Shown here piece after piece: positions 16,710-23,998 of a stretch of DNA of 64,000 nt. The notes beneath the pieces are model-generated. The model worked only from the letters and a program-made list of their open reading frames with translations. It did not search any database and was not told the origin of the DNA. The translations under genes and the position numbers were made by a program. Source of the stretch: Bacillota bacterium (GTDB lineage: Bacteria > Bacillota > Clostridia > Acetivibrionales > DTU013); contig JAEZMD010000012.1 of assembly GCA_023435745.1 (NCBI GenBank), forward strand, positions 1 through 64,000, read 5' to 3'. Each line of letters begins with the position of its first letter. The stretch's first letter is position 1.

Positions 16710-17660
16710 TCAGCCATACACCGTTTTCCCATTCAGACGTACAGGAATCCCTATTGCCTCAGCAGTGGATGCCAATGTCCGCATATGGGCTTTTGATGGG
16801 GTTTCCACTTCCCGAAGAGAGTGGCATTCTCCTAATAATTGAGGCTTAATACTTCCAAGAGGATTATAAGGAAGCAGTTCATAATATACCAGTGAAGGCA
16901 GTGTCTTTAAGAAAGCAGCTATTTGATAAATATCCTCTCTAGTGTCGTTAAAACCCGGTATCACTGGCGTACGCACAATCAATGGTATATCTGTCGCTGA
17001 CAGTCTTTTTGCATTCTCTAATACCAGATGGTTGGAAAGGCCTGTGCCCTCCCTATGTTTTATGTCATCCATAGACTTAATATCGAACATTATAAGATCC
17101 AACGCCGACAAAAGATATTCGACTCTTTCCCATGAGAAACAGAGGTTGGTTTCAATCGCTGTGTGAATATCTGTTTTCCGGCAAAGTGACAGCACCTCTA
17201 GGGCAAATTCCGGCTGGCACAGTACCTCGCCCCCAGTAAGAGTAACACCCCCACCAGATTTTTTATAAAATTCGACGTCTTCAGCTAATTGTTTAAAAAG
17301 CTCCAGGCTGCTCATTTTTTTTCCTACTGTTTCCAAGGCGCCAGTATAACAAGTAGCTGTACATGCGAAACATTTTTGACAAAGGGAACGGTTCAGTTCA
17401 TGAGAACCATCTGCTGCTGAGACATGAGCACCTACTGGGCAAACAGCCGCACAGGCACCGCAGCCGATACACTTCTCCTTTTCGAAACGCAGCTGTGGCT
17501 TTGGGGAAATTCCTTCGTAGTTATGGCACCACCAACAGTGCATGTTGCATCCCTTTAAAAAAGCACTGGTACGAATTCCTGGCCCATCCTCGGTAGAAAA
17601 ACGTTCTATGTCGAAAACAATACCATAAGTGTAAGCATTGACATCAAGCAAATTATTCAT
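16710..17660 (-). CDS. Glycyl-radical enzyme activating enzyme (radical SAM)
   Basis: 316 aa from the ATG at 17660 (MNNLLDVNAYTYG). A TTG at 17699 would add 13 residues; neither start has a well-spaced ribosome binding site. The radical SAM CxxxCxxC is CNMHCWWC after STEDGPGIRTSAFLKGC. Two ferredoxin-like clusters follow (CIGCGACAAVCP and CQKCFACTATCY), as in dehydratase-type activases; the TLTGGEVLCQPEF SAM-binding region is also present. It generates the glycyl radical on the enzyme encoded next. First gene of its operon, divergent from the AraC-type regulator. Confidence 0.93.
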   Translation of the reverse strand: MNNLLDVNAYTYGIVFDIERFSTEDGPGIRTSAFLKGCNMHCWWCHNYEGISPKPQLRFEKEKCIGCGACAAVCPVGAHVSAADGSHELNRSLCQKCFACTATCYTGALETVGKKMSSLELFKQLAEDVEFYKKSGGGVTLTGGEVLCQPEFALEVLSLCRKTDIHTAIETNLCFSWERVEYLLSALDLIMFDIKSMDDIKHREGTGLSNHLVLENAKRLSATDIPLIVRTPVIPGFNDTREDIYQIAAFLKTLPSLVYYELLPYNPLGSIKPQLLGECHSLREVETPSKAHMRTLASTAEAIGIPVRLNGKTVYG

Positions 17661-17790
17661 CTCCCATATAGTTCTTTGAAAGTGGAAACTTTGCAACAAT
17701 CAGCCCATCCATAATTGCCATACCTACTTCACTTCTGTCGTCATTCAAATAATTTTTTTGTCATGAATATCTTTAAAACTCATAATGAAA

Positions 17791-17880
17791 TATTTATGTT
17801 AACAACAATAGTATGTCATGTGTGCATCTCGTGCGCAAGCTGCATATTTTTTTGTAATAACACAATATTTAGATGTTCAG
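17791..17880 (+). repeat. Island-flanking repeat, copy 1
   Basis: Begins TATTTATGTTAACAACA and ends in CAAGCTGCATA...TAATAACACAATATTTAGAT. The 19-nt block AATAACACAATATTTAGAT is identical in all three copies (here, 17985-18055 and 23860-23950). The outer TATTTATGTTAACAACA part is shared only with copy 3. Confidence 0.75.
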
Positions 17881-17978
17881 CGATTCCCCATTTACAAATT
17901 TTTTTCTTTCTTTTATAATTGAATTAACCATGTGTCCGCAACTTAGCTGTATACAATTATTTGAAGGAAGGTGTTTTT

Positions 17979-18119
17979 ATGCATTCCCAACGTATACATG
18001 CATTACATGTACAAGCTGGATATTTTTCTGTAATAACACAATATTTAGATACTCAGAAATTTCGCTTTTACATATATTTGAAAATGTCCAAGCGTCCAAA
18101 TATGGATCGTAATTTTTGA
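17979..18119 (+). CDS. Possible 46-codon leader ORF before the AraC regulator
   Basis: ATG at 17979 with a good GAAGGAAGGTG ribosome binding site; the frame runs 46 codons to a TGA at 18117-18119, just inside the ribosome binding site of the regulator. The first codons MHSQR mirror the regulator's MNSQR, so the ORF probably arose by duplication of the regulator start followed by repeat copy 2. It could act as an upstream leader peptide by translational coupling, or be an accidental remnant. Confidence 0.3.
   Translation: MHSQRIHALHVQAGYFSVITQYLDTQKFRFYIYLKMSKRPNMDRNF
17985..18055 (+). repeat. Island-flanking repeat, copy 2
   Basis: Shares CATGTACAAGCTG and the invariant AATAACACAATATTTAGAT core with copies 1 and 3, at the same spacing, but lacks the upstream TATTTATGTTAACAACA part. 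It begins right after the duplicated regulator start at 17979. Confidence 0.7.
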
Positions 18120-18133
18120 AAGAAGGTGTTTTC

Positions 18134-19057
18134 ATGAATTCCCAGCGTATTAAATACGGTCGAAATCCTTATCATTTTTTCGATGAACGCATCAGTTACA
18201 GTGCTGAAGTTCCCTATGGAGTACGTATTAAGGATTTTCGGGAGCCAGAGTTTCAACTGGGTGATTTCGGTCCTCTGCATTACGGCAATACAATGGAGCT
18301 AATCCTTTTTCAAGAAATGAAAGGCGAGGCTATTGTCGGTACCAACCAATTCACGATAGATGGAAATATGATACTATATATTGCACCCTATGTATTGCAT
18401 TCCTCCCGTTTGCAGGCATGTAAGGGAAAAATGTATCACCTTAACTTAAGCTATGAAGCCCTTGGCAATTTTCTTAACGCCTCTAAAATCCTTTCTTTTG
18501 CCGAGTGTGATATTCAGAACTTACCGGTATTGATAGATAATTTCAATAGCATGCTTACAGCTTTGCAGTGCTTGATAGACGAAGATGAAAACCCCTTTTC
18601 CCGCTTGCGAAACATCCTACACATTTTAGAGATATTGACCAACGACAGTTGCACCAACACCGGTCCACGAAATAATACCCGGGAATTTTCCTCTGATGAA
18701 CCGGGGATCGACCACCTTATCAAATGGACAGTGCAGCATAGTGCGGAAAACATACGGCTGGAAGATGCTGCCGCTCAAATGGGATACAGCAAATGTTACT
18801 TCTGCAGTTATTTCAAAAAAGTTACAGGGCTTTCCTATCTCACATATCTGAACCAGGTACGTATCGAAAATGCTAAGCGCATGCTGCTGCACGGCATGAC
18901 CGTCACTCAAGCCGGTGTAAGTTGTGGTATTGAAAATGTTTCTTATTTTGCCAAGCTGTTCTGTAAACATACTGGCTACACGCCACAGCAATACCAAAAA
19001 CTATTCCAGCAAGATCCCCTTTTCTTTTCACCAACCAAAATTTCATCAAAATACTGA
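18134..19057 (+). CDS. AraC-family transcriptional regulator
   Basis: 307 aa from the ATG at 18134 (MNSQRIKYGRNPYHFFDERI), which has AAGAAGGTG upstream; a TTG six codons earlier was rejected. The N-terminal half is a cupin-like sensing domain (LILFQEMKGEAIVGTNQFTIDGNMILYIAPYVLH, in parts). The C-terminal half has two helix-turn-helix motifs: RLEDAAAQMGYSKCYFCSYF and VTQAGVSCGIENVSYFAKLF, followed by GYTPQQYQ. Divergent from the radical-enzyme operon and convergent with the isomerase gene (12-bp overlap at the 3' ends). It probably senses a sugar or derivative and controls one or both operons. Confidence 0.92.
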   Translation: MNSQRIKYGRNPYHFFDERISYSAEVPYGVRIKDFREPEFQLGDFGPLHYGNTMELILFQEMKGEAIVGTNQFTIDGNMILYIAPYVLHSSRLQACKGKMYHLNLSYEALGNFLNASKILSFAECDIQNLPVLIDNFNSMLTALQCLIDEDENPFSRLRNILHILEILTNDSCTNTGPRNNTREFSSDEPGIDHLIKWTVQHSAENIRLEDAAAQMGYSKCYFCSYFKKVTGLSYLTYLNQVRIENAKRMLLHGMTVTQAGVSCGIENVSYFAKLFCKHTGYTPQQYQKLFQQDPLFFSPTKISSKY

Positions 19058-19729
19058 TAGAACAGATTGTACACAACCGAAAAACTCTTCCTCTATCATT
19101 GCACATAACACATGATATACTGGCAGATGATACTCCTGTATCTTATAAGTCTCATTAGCAGGCACTTCTATGGTCACATCACAAAGCTCCTTTATATCTC
19201 CGCTTTTTTCGCCAGTCATGCCTATTGTTTTTAAACCGAAAACCTTTGCGACCTTTATGGCATTCATAACATTTTTTGATTTGCCCGAAGTACTTAATCC
19301 AATTAATACATCCCCTTCCCGTCCGTATCCATATACCTGCTGTGCAAATACCATATCAGGTGCAACGTCGTTAATGTAAGCAAAAGCAAGGGATGTTTGG
19401 CTCACAAGTGAAATAGCAGGAAGAGCGCCCTGTAGGTTATCAATCATATATTGTCCAGCTTCACAAAAAGCTGCTGTCAGTTTATCCTTGTGCTCTTTAG
19501 GAAGACTTCGTTTCAGTAGAAAGCCTTTCATCAACTCGCCGACAATATGCTCAGAATCTGCAGCACTTCCACCATTTCCGCAGATAAGAACTTTACCCCC
19601 ATTTTCATATGTCTGCTTCAAGATATAAAACGCATTTTCAATATCCTCTTTACAGCCCTCTAATTGAGGATAGCATTGTATCATATGTTCTAAAATATCC
19701 TTCGATTTATGCTTCACTTTTATAACCAC
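19046..19729 (-). CDS. SIS-domain sugar-phosphate isomerase, GmhA-like
   Basis: 227 aa. SIS signatures LICGNGGSAADSEHIVGEL and LIGLSTSGKSKNVMNAI match sedoheptulose-7-phosphate isomerase (GmhA), as do the active-site Glu in GEL and the late ETYKIQEYHL (Gln and His). GmhA makes D-glycero-D-manno-heptose 7-phosphate. The start is a GTG; the GTG four codons later has better spacing to GGGAGG. Last gene of the second operon, 10 bp after the ROK kinase gene. The presence of a heptose-kinase-like gene in the same operon supports heptose or related sugar-phosphate chemistry. Confidence 0.85.
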   Translation of the reverse strand: MVIKVKHKSKDILEHMIQCYPQLEGCKEDIENAFYILKQTYENGGKVLICGNGGSAADSEHIVGELMKGFLLKRSLPKEHKDKLTAAFCEAGQYMIDNLQGALPAISLVSQTSLAFAYINDVAPDMVFAQQVYGYGREGDVLIGLSTSGKSKNVMNAIKVAKVFGLKTIGMTGEKSGDIKELCDVTIEVPANETYKIQEYHLPVYHVLCAMIEEEFFGCVQSVLSVF

Positions 19730-19739
19730 CCTCCCTCAG

Positions 19740-20720
19740 CTAATAATAATCACCAACTGCGACCGCTAATGCAGCATAATCGCCAATCTTTTCGCCCAAT
19801 CCTGCAGGTACAATCCTGCATACATTCCGTGAATGGTACAGAGCCTCTTTTTCGATTACTTCCAATGCCGTATCGTACAACAAGCCCTTGACCCTTGCAA
19901 AGATACTGCCCAAAACGATAATCTCAGGGTTTAGTATATCAATAAGAATAGACAGGCCTTTTCCAAGATAGTTTCCACAAATACAGTATATTTCCTTAGC
20001 CAGTTCATCTCCAGCTTCAGCAGCATCTCCTACCATCTTTGCATTAATATCACCCAGTTTGTCAATACTATTGCAGAAGGCTGCCTTTTCTCCTATCTGC
20101 AGCTTTCCCAGAGCCATAGTCCTTGCAAGCTGGGCAATACCTCCACCGCTACAGAAGCCTTCAAAAGATCCGACTTTCCCATATCCAACAGGACCATTAT
20201 CAGCTAACCGTATATGTCCTACTTCTCCCGCCATATCGTTTGTGCCGCTGTATAGCCTTCCATCCAATATCAGTCCTGCTCCCATACCAGTTCCGAATGT
20301 GAGGAATATTATGTTTTTATATCCTTTAGCCGCACCGAACTTCCATTCAGCAAGTGCACAGGCATTGGCATCATTCTGCAAATATGCCCTTATTCCGAAC
20401 CTTTTTTGCAACATATCGGTAATAGGTATGTCGTCCCAGGCAATCAGATTAGGAGGGGACAGGATAATACCTCTTTTGCTGTCCAACGGTCCTCCGCAAC
20501 TGATACCTATGCCGTAAATACTGTATGTCATTTTGCTGTTTTTCTGAAGAACTTCTTCAATTGAACGGCTAATTTTGTCCAGTGTATATTGAGGTTTTTT
20601 ATGCACTTCGGTTGAAAAAGAAACCTTATCAATAGTACTTATTTCTTTATGCTCTGTATAATCCCCTAAAATGACAGCACATTTTGTGCCGCCTATATCA
20701 ATTCCAATTAAGTTACACAA
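19740..20720 (-). CDS. ROK-family sugar kinase
   Basis: 326 aa. TTG start after GAAGGTGATATT. Phosphate 1 motif IGIDIGGTKCAVILG; ISCGGPLD; catalytic Asp in LQNDANACALAEW; TFGTGMGAGLI. The GEVGHIRL His is present, but the usual CxCGxxGCxE zinc motif is replaced by FEGFCSGGGIAQ, so the structural zinc site is incomplete. ROK kinases phosphorylate hexoses or amino-sugars at the expense of ATP; the specificity here is unknown. There is no N-terminal helix-turn-helix, so it is a kinase and not a repressor. Confidence 0.88.
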   Translation of the reverse strand: MCNLIGIDIGGTKCAVILGDYTEHKEISTIDKVSFSTEVHKKPQYTLDKISRSIEEVLQKNSKMTYSIYGIGISCGGPLDSKRGIILSPPNLIAWDDIPITDMLQKRFGIRAYLQNDANACALAEWKFGAAKGYKNIIFLTFGTGMGAGLILDGRLYSGTNDMAGEVGHIRLADNGPVGYGKVGSFEGFCSGGGIAQLARTMALGKLQIGEKAAFCNSIDKLGDINAKMVGDAAEAGDELAKEIYCICGNYLGKGLSILIDILNPEIIVLGSIFARVKGLLYDTALEVIEKEALYHSRNVCRIVPAGLGEKIGDYAALAVAVGDYY

Positions 20721-20780
20721 AATATCACCTTCCCATGATCAGTATTTCTTGAACGTCTATTACTATCAACCTGCTTTGCT

Positions 20781-21839
20781 TTATTGATTGGAACCTGAAA
20801 ATACCTGACTATGCCTAATCCTAATTTCTTCAGGGCTTGCCGTGCCTGTTATGCCAATTTTTCCAATCGTCACATTTGCTGCCATGTTGGCGAGCGATCC
20901 GGCCTCCCATGGTTCTGCTCCTGCGGCAAGGGCACATGCAAATGCTGAAAGGAATGTATCGCCAGCACCACATATGTCAATTGGTGGAGTAACATCGCAG
21001 GAAGGGATGTGAGTGACGGTCTGTGAATCGGTATAAACACAGCCTTTTGGTCCCAGTGTCATGCACACATTGGATTTATTGCATTCCGCAAGGATTTTTG
21101 CTGCACGAATGTGATCCCCAAATGCAACTGCGACTGGCATTGCCTCCTTGTTTACGGCTCTTGCTACCTCCACTTCATTTGGTTTTAAAGTAACTCCCGA
21201 ATAGAGGCTGATTCTGTCACGACTGTCAACTATAACCTTCAGGCCTTCTTTAGCAAATGTCATGATCTTTTCTCTGACTGCGGGAGTAATGCATCCGTAA
21301 GGGAGTTGGTCGGAAACACATAAAACATCCACACTGCCGGTACATTGTTCCAGTAACTCAAATAGCCTTGCCTCATCTTTCTCGTGCAGGTTTTCATAAT
21401 TGGTGAAATCCAACCTCGGATCTTCGTATTCCACGTGGGATATCCCTTTTTTCACAGGTTTGCAGTAAGTATTGGTCACCATAGTTTCACTGATGACCAC
21501 GCTGCTTGTGTCGATTCCCTCCTCCAGTAGTTTGCGGATAAGTGCATCCCCTCTCCAATCTCGTCCTATCACTCCAAGCACTTTAATGGTTTTAGGTTCC
21601 AACGCGGCTATATTGGCAGCTACATTTCCTCCACCGCCCAGGGACATCCTTTCATTCACAATTGGAAGAGGAAAATGAGGGGTTTCCCTAGAAAGCTCAC
21701 TTTTTGTCATATCCGCCTCCCAGTAAACATCGAGACATATGTCGCCGATTAGGGCAATATTGACATTTTTAATCCTGCTTAAGAGCTCCTCCAGCCTTTC
21801 ACGGCTGATACCCTGAAACACTTCCATATCAGTCATCAA
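20781..21839 (-). CDS. PfkB-family kinase, RfaE/HldA-like (heptose 7-phosphate kinase type)
   Basis: 352 aa. N-terminal NIALIGDICLDVYWEADM and SLGGGGNVAANIAALEP, with catalytic PPIDICGAGDTFLSAF, place it in the RfaE domain-I branch of PfkB kinases, which make D-glycero-D-manno-heptose 1,7-bisphosphate. The fused nucleotidyltransferase domain of HldE is absent and no separate one is nearby. The start overlaps the previous gene by 11 bp, showing coupling. With the GmhA-like isomerase and HAD phosphatase it resembles the first three steps of heptose activation, without the nucleotide-transfer step. Confidence 0.85.
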   Translation of the reverse strand: MMTDMEVFQGISRERLEELLSRIKNVNIALIGDICLDVYWEADMTKSELSRETPHFPLPIVNERMSLGGGGNVAANIAALEPKTIKVLGVIGRDWRGDALIRKLLEEGIDTSSVVISETMVTNTYCKPVKKGISHVEYEDPRLDFTNYENLHEKDEARLFELLEQCTGSVDVLCVSDQLPYGCITPAVREKIMTFAKEGLKVIVDSRDRISLYSGVTLKPNEVEVARAVNKEAMPVAVAFGDHIRAAKILAECNKSNVCMTLGPKGCVYTDSQTVTHIPSCDVTPPIDICGAGDTFLSAFACALAAGAEPWEAGSLANMAANVTIGKIGITGTASPEEIRIRHSQVFSGSNQ

Positions 21840-22842
21840 TCTCCTTCCCTGCTTCCGTTGCTTTCAATATTAGTTTCTTATACAAATTGGGTATAGTCTC
21901 TTTATGGTCGCCGCAGAAGTGCCAGCCCTTACCGCCCACACTTGTAGGCCGGTTTACTATGTTCTTTATCGGCCTGTAATAATATTTGGGGTCACTGTAC
22001 CCTACTTTTGAACGGTAGTCACCAAGGTTAATCAGGTCGAAATTGGCAGTGGTGATCCTAAAGGTCGGATACTTCAGGTTTCTGGATATTGATAACGCTT
22101 TCAGAAAAACCTCAGGTCCAATGACACCTGAACCAAAGTTTAGGAAAACGCCACCATCCATTTCAGACACCGAATGACATATTTTATGGAAATCCACCCC
22201 GCTGGTAGCCCCTATTGCTGCAAAATCCACGGAGGGGTGCTGGTGTATGATATCTGTCCCGAGTGCTATATGGTAAGTAGCAGGAATCTTGTTTTTGTAA
22301 GCCTGGTATAGTATGCAGTCTTCCTTATATGGAAACCTGTCAACATTCTTTATTATGTATACTGCAAGGCTTTCCCCATAACCCAAGCCTTCTTTAGTAC
22401 CAGTCTGGATAGCCTCGTTCATCCACCTGCCGGTTTCCTCCCACATCCCAAAGGATCCGTCTTCAATCGCTGTTGGAACATCCTCTGAGGTCGCGCCGTT
22501 GTATGCAAGCTCAAAGTCATGGATACTCCCCGCGCCATTACTTGAAATATGTGTGATAAAACCCCGCTTTATTAGTTCGATGATATACCTGGACATCCCG
22601 TTTTTGATTACATGGGCTCCCAAAGACCATATAACCGGTCTTCTTTCTCTCCTGGCTTCCACGATCCTGTCCACAAGTTCGTCAAAATCTTCGTTTCCCC
22701 ATTCCGGTATTTCATCGATTCCCGGCTTTGCCATGTTGTCAATAGTCACCAGGTTATGCCTTCCCTTTACCGAATAGGTCCTGATGTTGGCAAAATCCAG
22801 CTGACCGTTCACTTTCACATTCCTGTCATTCATGACTTGCAT
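21829..22842 (-). CDS. Conserved protein of unknown function in heptose-like operon
   Basis: 337 aa (or 334 from the ATG at 22833, which has the better spacing from GAAGGAG). Not firmly recognised. Visible blocks: VIWSLGAHVIKNGMSRYII, FITHISSNGAGSIHDFELAY, DGSFGMWEETGRW, FLNFGSGVIGPEVFLKA and SVGGKGWHFCGDHKETIP. The glycine-rich SNGAGSIHDFE region is faintly like deoxyhypusine-synthase-type Rossmann enzymes, which I hold only as a weak possibility. No signal peptide or membrane helix. It sits between the HAD phosphatase and the PfkB kinase and overlaps the latter, so a step on the same sugar or sugar phosphate is likely. Confidence 0.7.
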   Translation of the reverse strand: MQVMNDRNVKVNGQLDFANIRTYSVKGRHNLVTIDNMAKPGIDEIPEWGNEDFDELVDRIVEARRERRPVIWSLGAHVIKNGMSRYIIELIKRGFITHISSNGAGSIHDFELAYNGATSEDVPTAIEDGSFGMWEETGRWMNEAIQTGTKEGLGYGESLAVYIIKNVDRFPYKEDCILYQAYKNKIPATYHIALGTDIIHQHPSVDFAAIGATSGVDFHKICHSVSEMDGGVFLNFGSGVIGPEVFLKALSISRNLKYPTFRITTANFDLINLGDYRSKVGYSDPKYYYRPIKNIVNRPTSVGGKGWHFCGDHKETIPNLYKKLILKATEAGKEIDD

Positions 22843-22859
22843 TCTCCTTCATTTACTAT

Positions 22860-23663
22860 TCAAAAACCCAGCCAACTCAATATTTCATTACTGTCTTCAA
22901 AATCCCCTGTAATGGCATGTGCCCCTGCCTTCACAAGCCTCTCCCTTTTTATAGGGTTGACCCCACAAAGTATATCCTCATCACTGGCGATACCGAGTGT
23001 TACTGCCCCGACTTTTCGTCCCAAAGTAATTTCCACCTTTCCGTCTCCAATCACAACCACTTCGGAACCTGTGAGTCCATACTCCTCCACCAACCTCTTT
23101 AAGACAGTTTCCTTTGAGCAATCCGCTATTCCGAGAGGTGCACCGGCAATTTCCTTGAAATATCTACTTAACCCCAATATTTCTGCCTCTCTTTTTACAT
23201 CAGGGTCATCGGTCCCACTTGCAACATAGACTTCAGTTCCATTTTTAGTTAAAGCTTTGAGAAATTCTTCACTGCCTTTTATCATGAAATCGGAATTTGA
23301 TTTTTGCTCATTACGGATGTAAGCAATCCTCTTTTCAACAATCTCCATCAACCTCCTGTTGTATTCTGCCTTATACCACCAGGGGTCATCGACTGCTTCT
23401 GGATTTCTACCATGCCTTTTTACTGCTTCTGCCAGCCACTTCATCTGGTAGTAGGTTTGGATCCCGGTGGACTGATCTATGTACTCTTTTACTTCATGTA
23501 CCAATTCTCTGTTTGCCTTTGTCCCACCTGTAATCATCTCCAGCATCAGAGGTTCCATAATCCCCTCCCAGCCATGTCTCAATGTGGAGATTGTACCGTC
23601 GAAATCAAACAGTGCAATTTTTATCCGAGACCTCTTTTTGGGCGACTCAATTAATATCTCCAT
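22860..23663 (-). CDS. HAD-superfamily phosphatase
   Basis: 267 aa. Motif I IALFDFDGT (nucleophile Asp), a long helical cap (about residues 30-130), motif II YVASGTDD, motif III Lys near CSKETVLKRL, motif IV VVVIGDGKVEI. The acidic residue of motif IV is a Glu three positions after GDG rather than the common Asp. Length exceeds the 190-aa GmhB phosphatases, so it is not orthologous in a strict sense, but it could do the equivalent dephosphorylation. AGGGGGTATGAA precedes the start. First gene of the second island operon. Confidence 0.85.
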   Translation of the reverse strand: MEILIESPKKRSRIKIALFDFDGTISTLRHGWEGIMEPLMLEMITGGTKANRELVHEVKEYIDQSTGIQTYYQMKWLAEAVKRHGRNPEAVDDPWWYKAEYNRRLMEIVEKRIAYIRNEQKSNSDFMIKGSEEFLKALTKNGTEVYVASGTDDPDVKREAEILGLSRYFKEIAGAPLGIADCSKETVLKRLVEEYGLTGSEVVVIGDGKVEITLGRKVGAVTLGIASDEDILCGVNPIKRERLVKAGAHAITGDFEDSNEILSWLGF

Positions 23664-23998
23664 TTCATACCCCCTGTAAATAGTGTTACAGTTGATTCAA
23701 TTACATTCACTACTCGCTCTCCAAGAATGCATTTATCAACTACAGCTACTCGCTATTAATACGGTTTTGGCAATAATCCGATGGAATAACAGATTCCTGA
23801 TCTCTGCTATATGATATATTATTAGAAAAATTTGATAATTTTCTTATATAGAAACAATGTATTTATGTTAACAACAACATTATGCCATGCATGTATCTTA
23901 TGTACAAGCTGCATTTTTATTTTTAATAACACAATATTTAGATATTCATTAATTCTCCTTACGGTCGAAACCCTTATACTTTTTCGATATTTCCCCCC
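23664..23998. other. 335-bp gene-free region with repeat copy 3
   Basis: Upstream of the HAD gene, so it must hold the promoter of operon two (not convincingly located). The left half (23664-23840) shows nothing recognisable; the right half is repeat copy 3 with the regulator fragment. Confidence 0.5.
23860..23988 (+). repeat. Island-flanking repeat, copy 3, fused to a remnant of the AraC gene
   Basis: 23860-23950 matches copy 1 including TATTTATGTTAACAACA and the invariant AATAACACAATATTTAGAT. After a short unmatched piece, 23960-23988 (TACGGTCGAAACCCTTAT...) matches codons near the start of the AraC-type gene at 18155-18184 with a few changes and one missing base. This is therefore a decayed copy of the regulator's upstream region plus part of its coding sequence, lying against the stop codon of the penicillin-binding protein gene. 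Confidence 0.75.

Larger units (their letters stand above)
17661..18133. promoter_or_regulatory. Intergenic control region between activase and AraC regulator
   Basis: 473 bp that must carry divergent promoters for the radical-enzyme operon (leftwards) and the regulator (rightwards). It contains two related copies of an A/T-rich repeat (17791-17880 and 17985-18055). It also holds a near-duplicate of the regulator's ribosome binding site and first codons (TTGAAGGAAGGTG, ATG at 17979) ahead of the true one (GAAAGAAGGTG, ATG at 18134), so the regulator's promoter and start appear tandemly duplicated. Confidence 0.6.

Noticed and set aside
17715..18112. Two overlapping frames with repeated IFFCNNTIFR peptides
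   Set aside because: Their similarity comes from the underlying DNA repeat; no ribosome binding sites, and the conserved core is better explained as non-coding.
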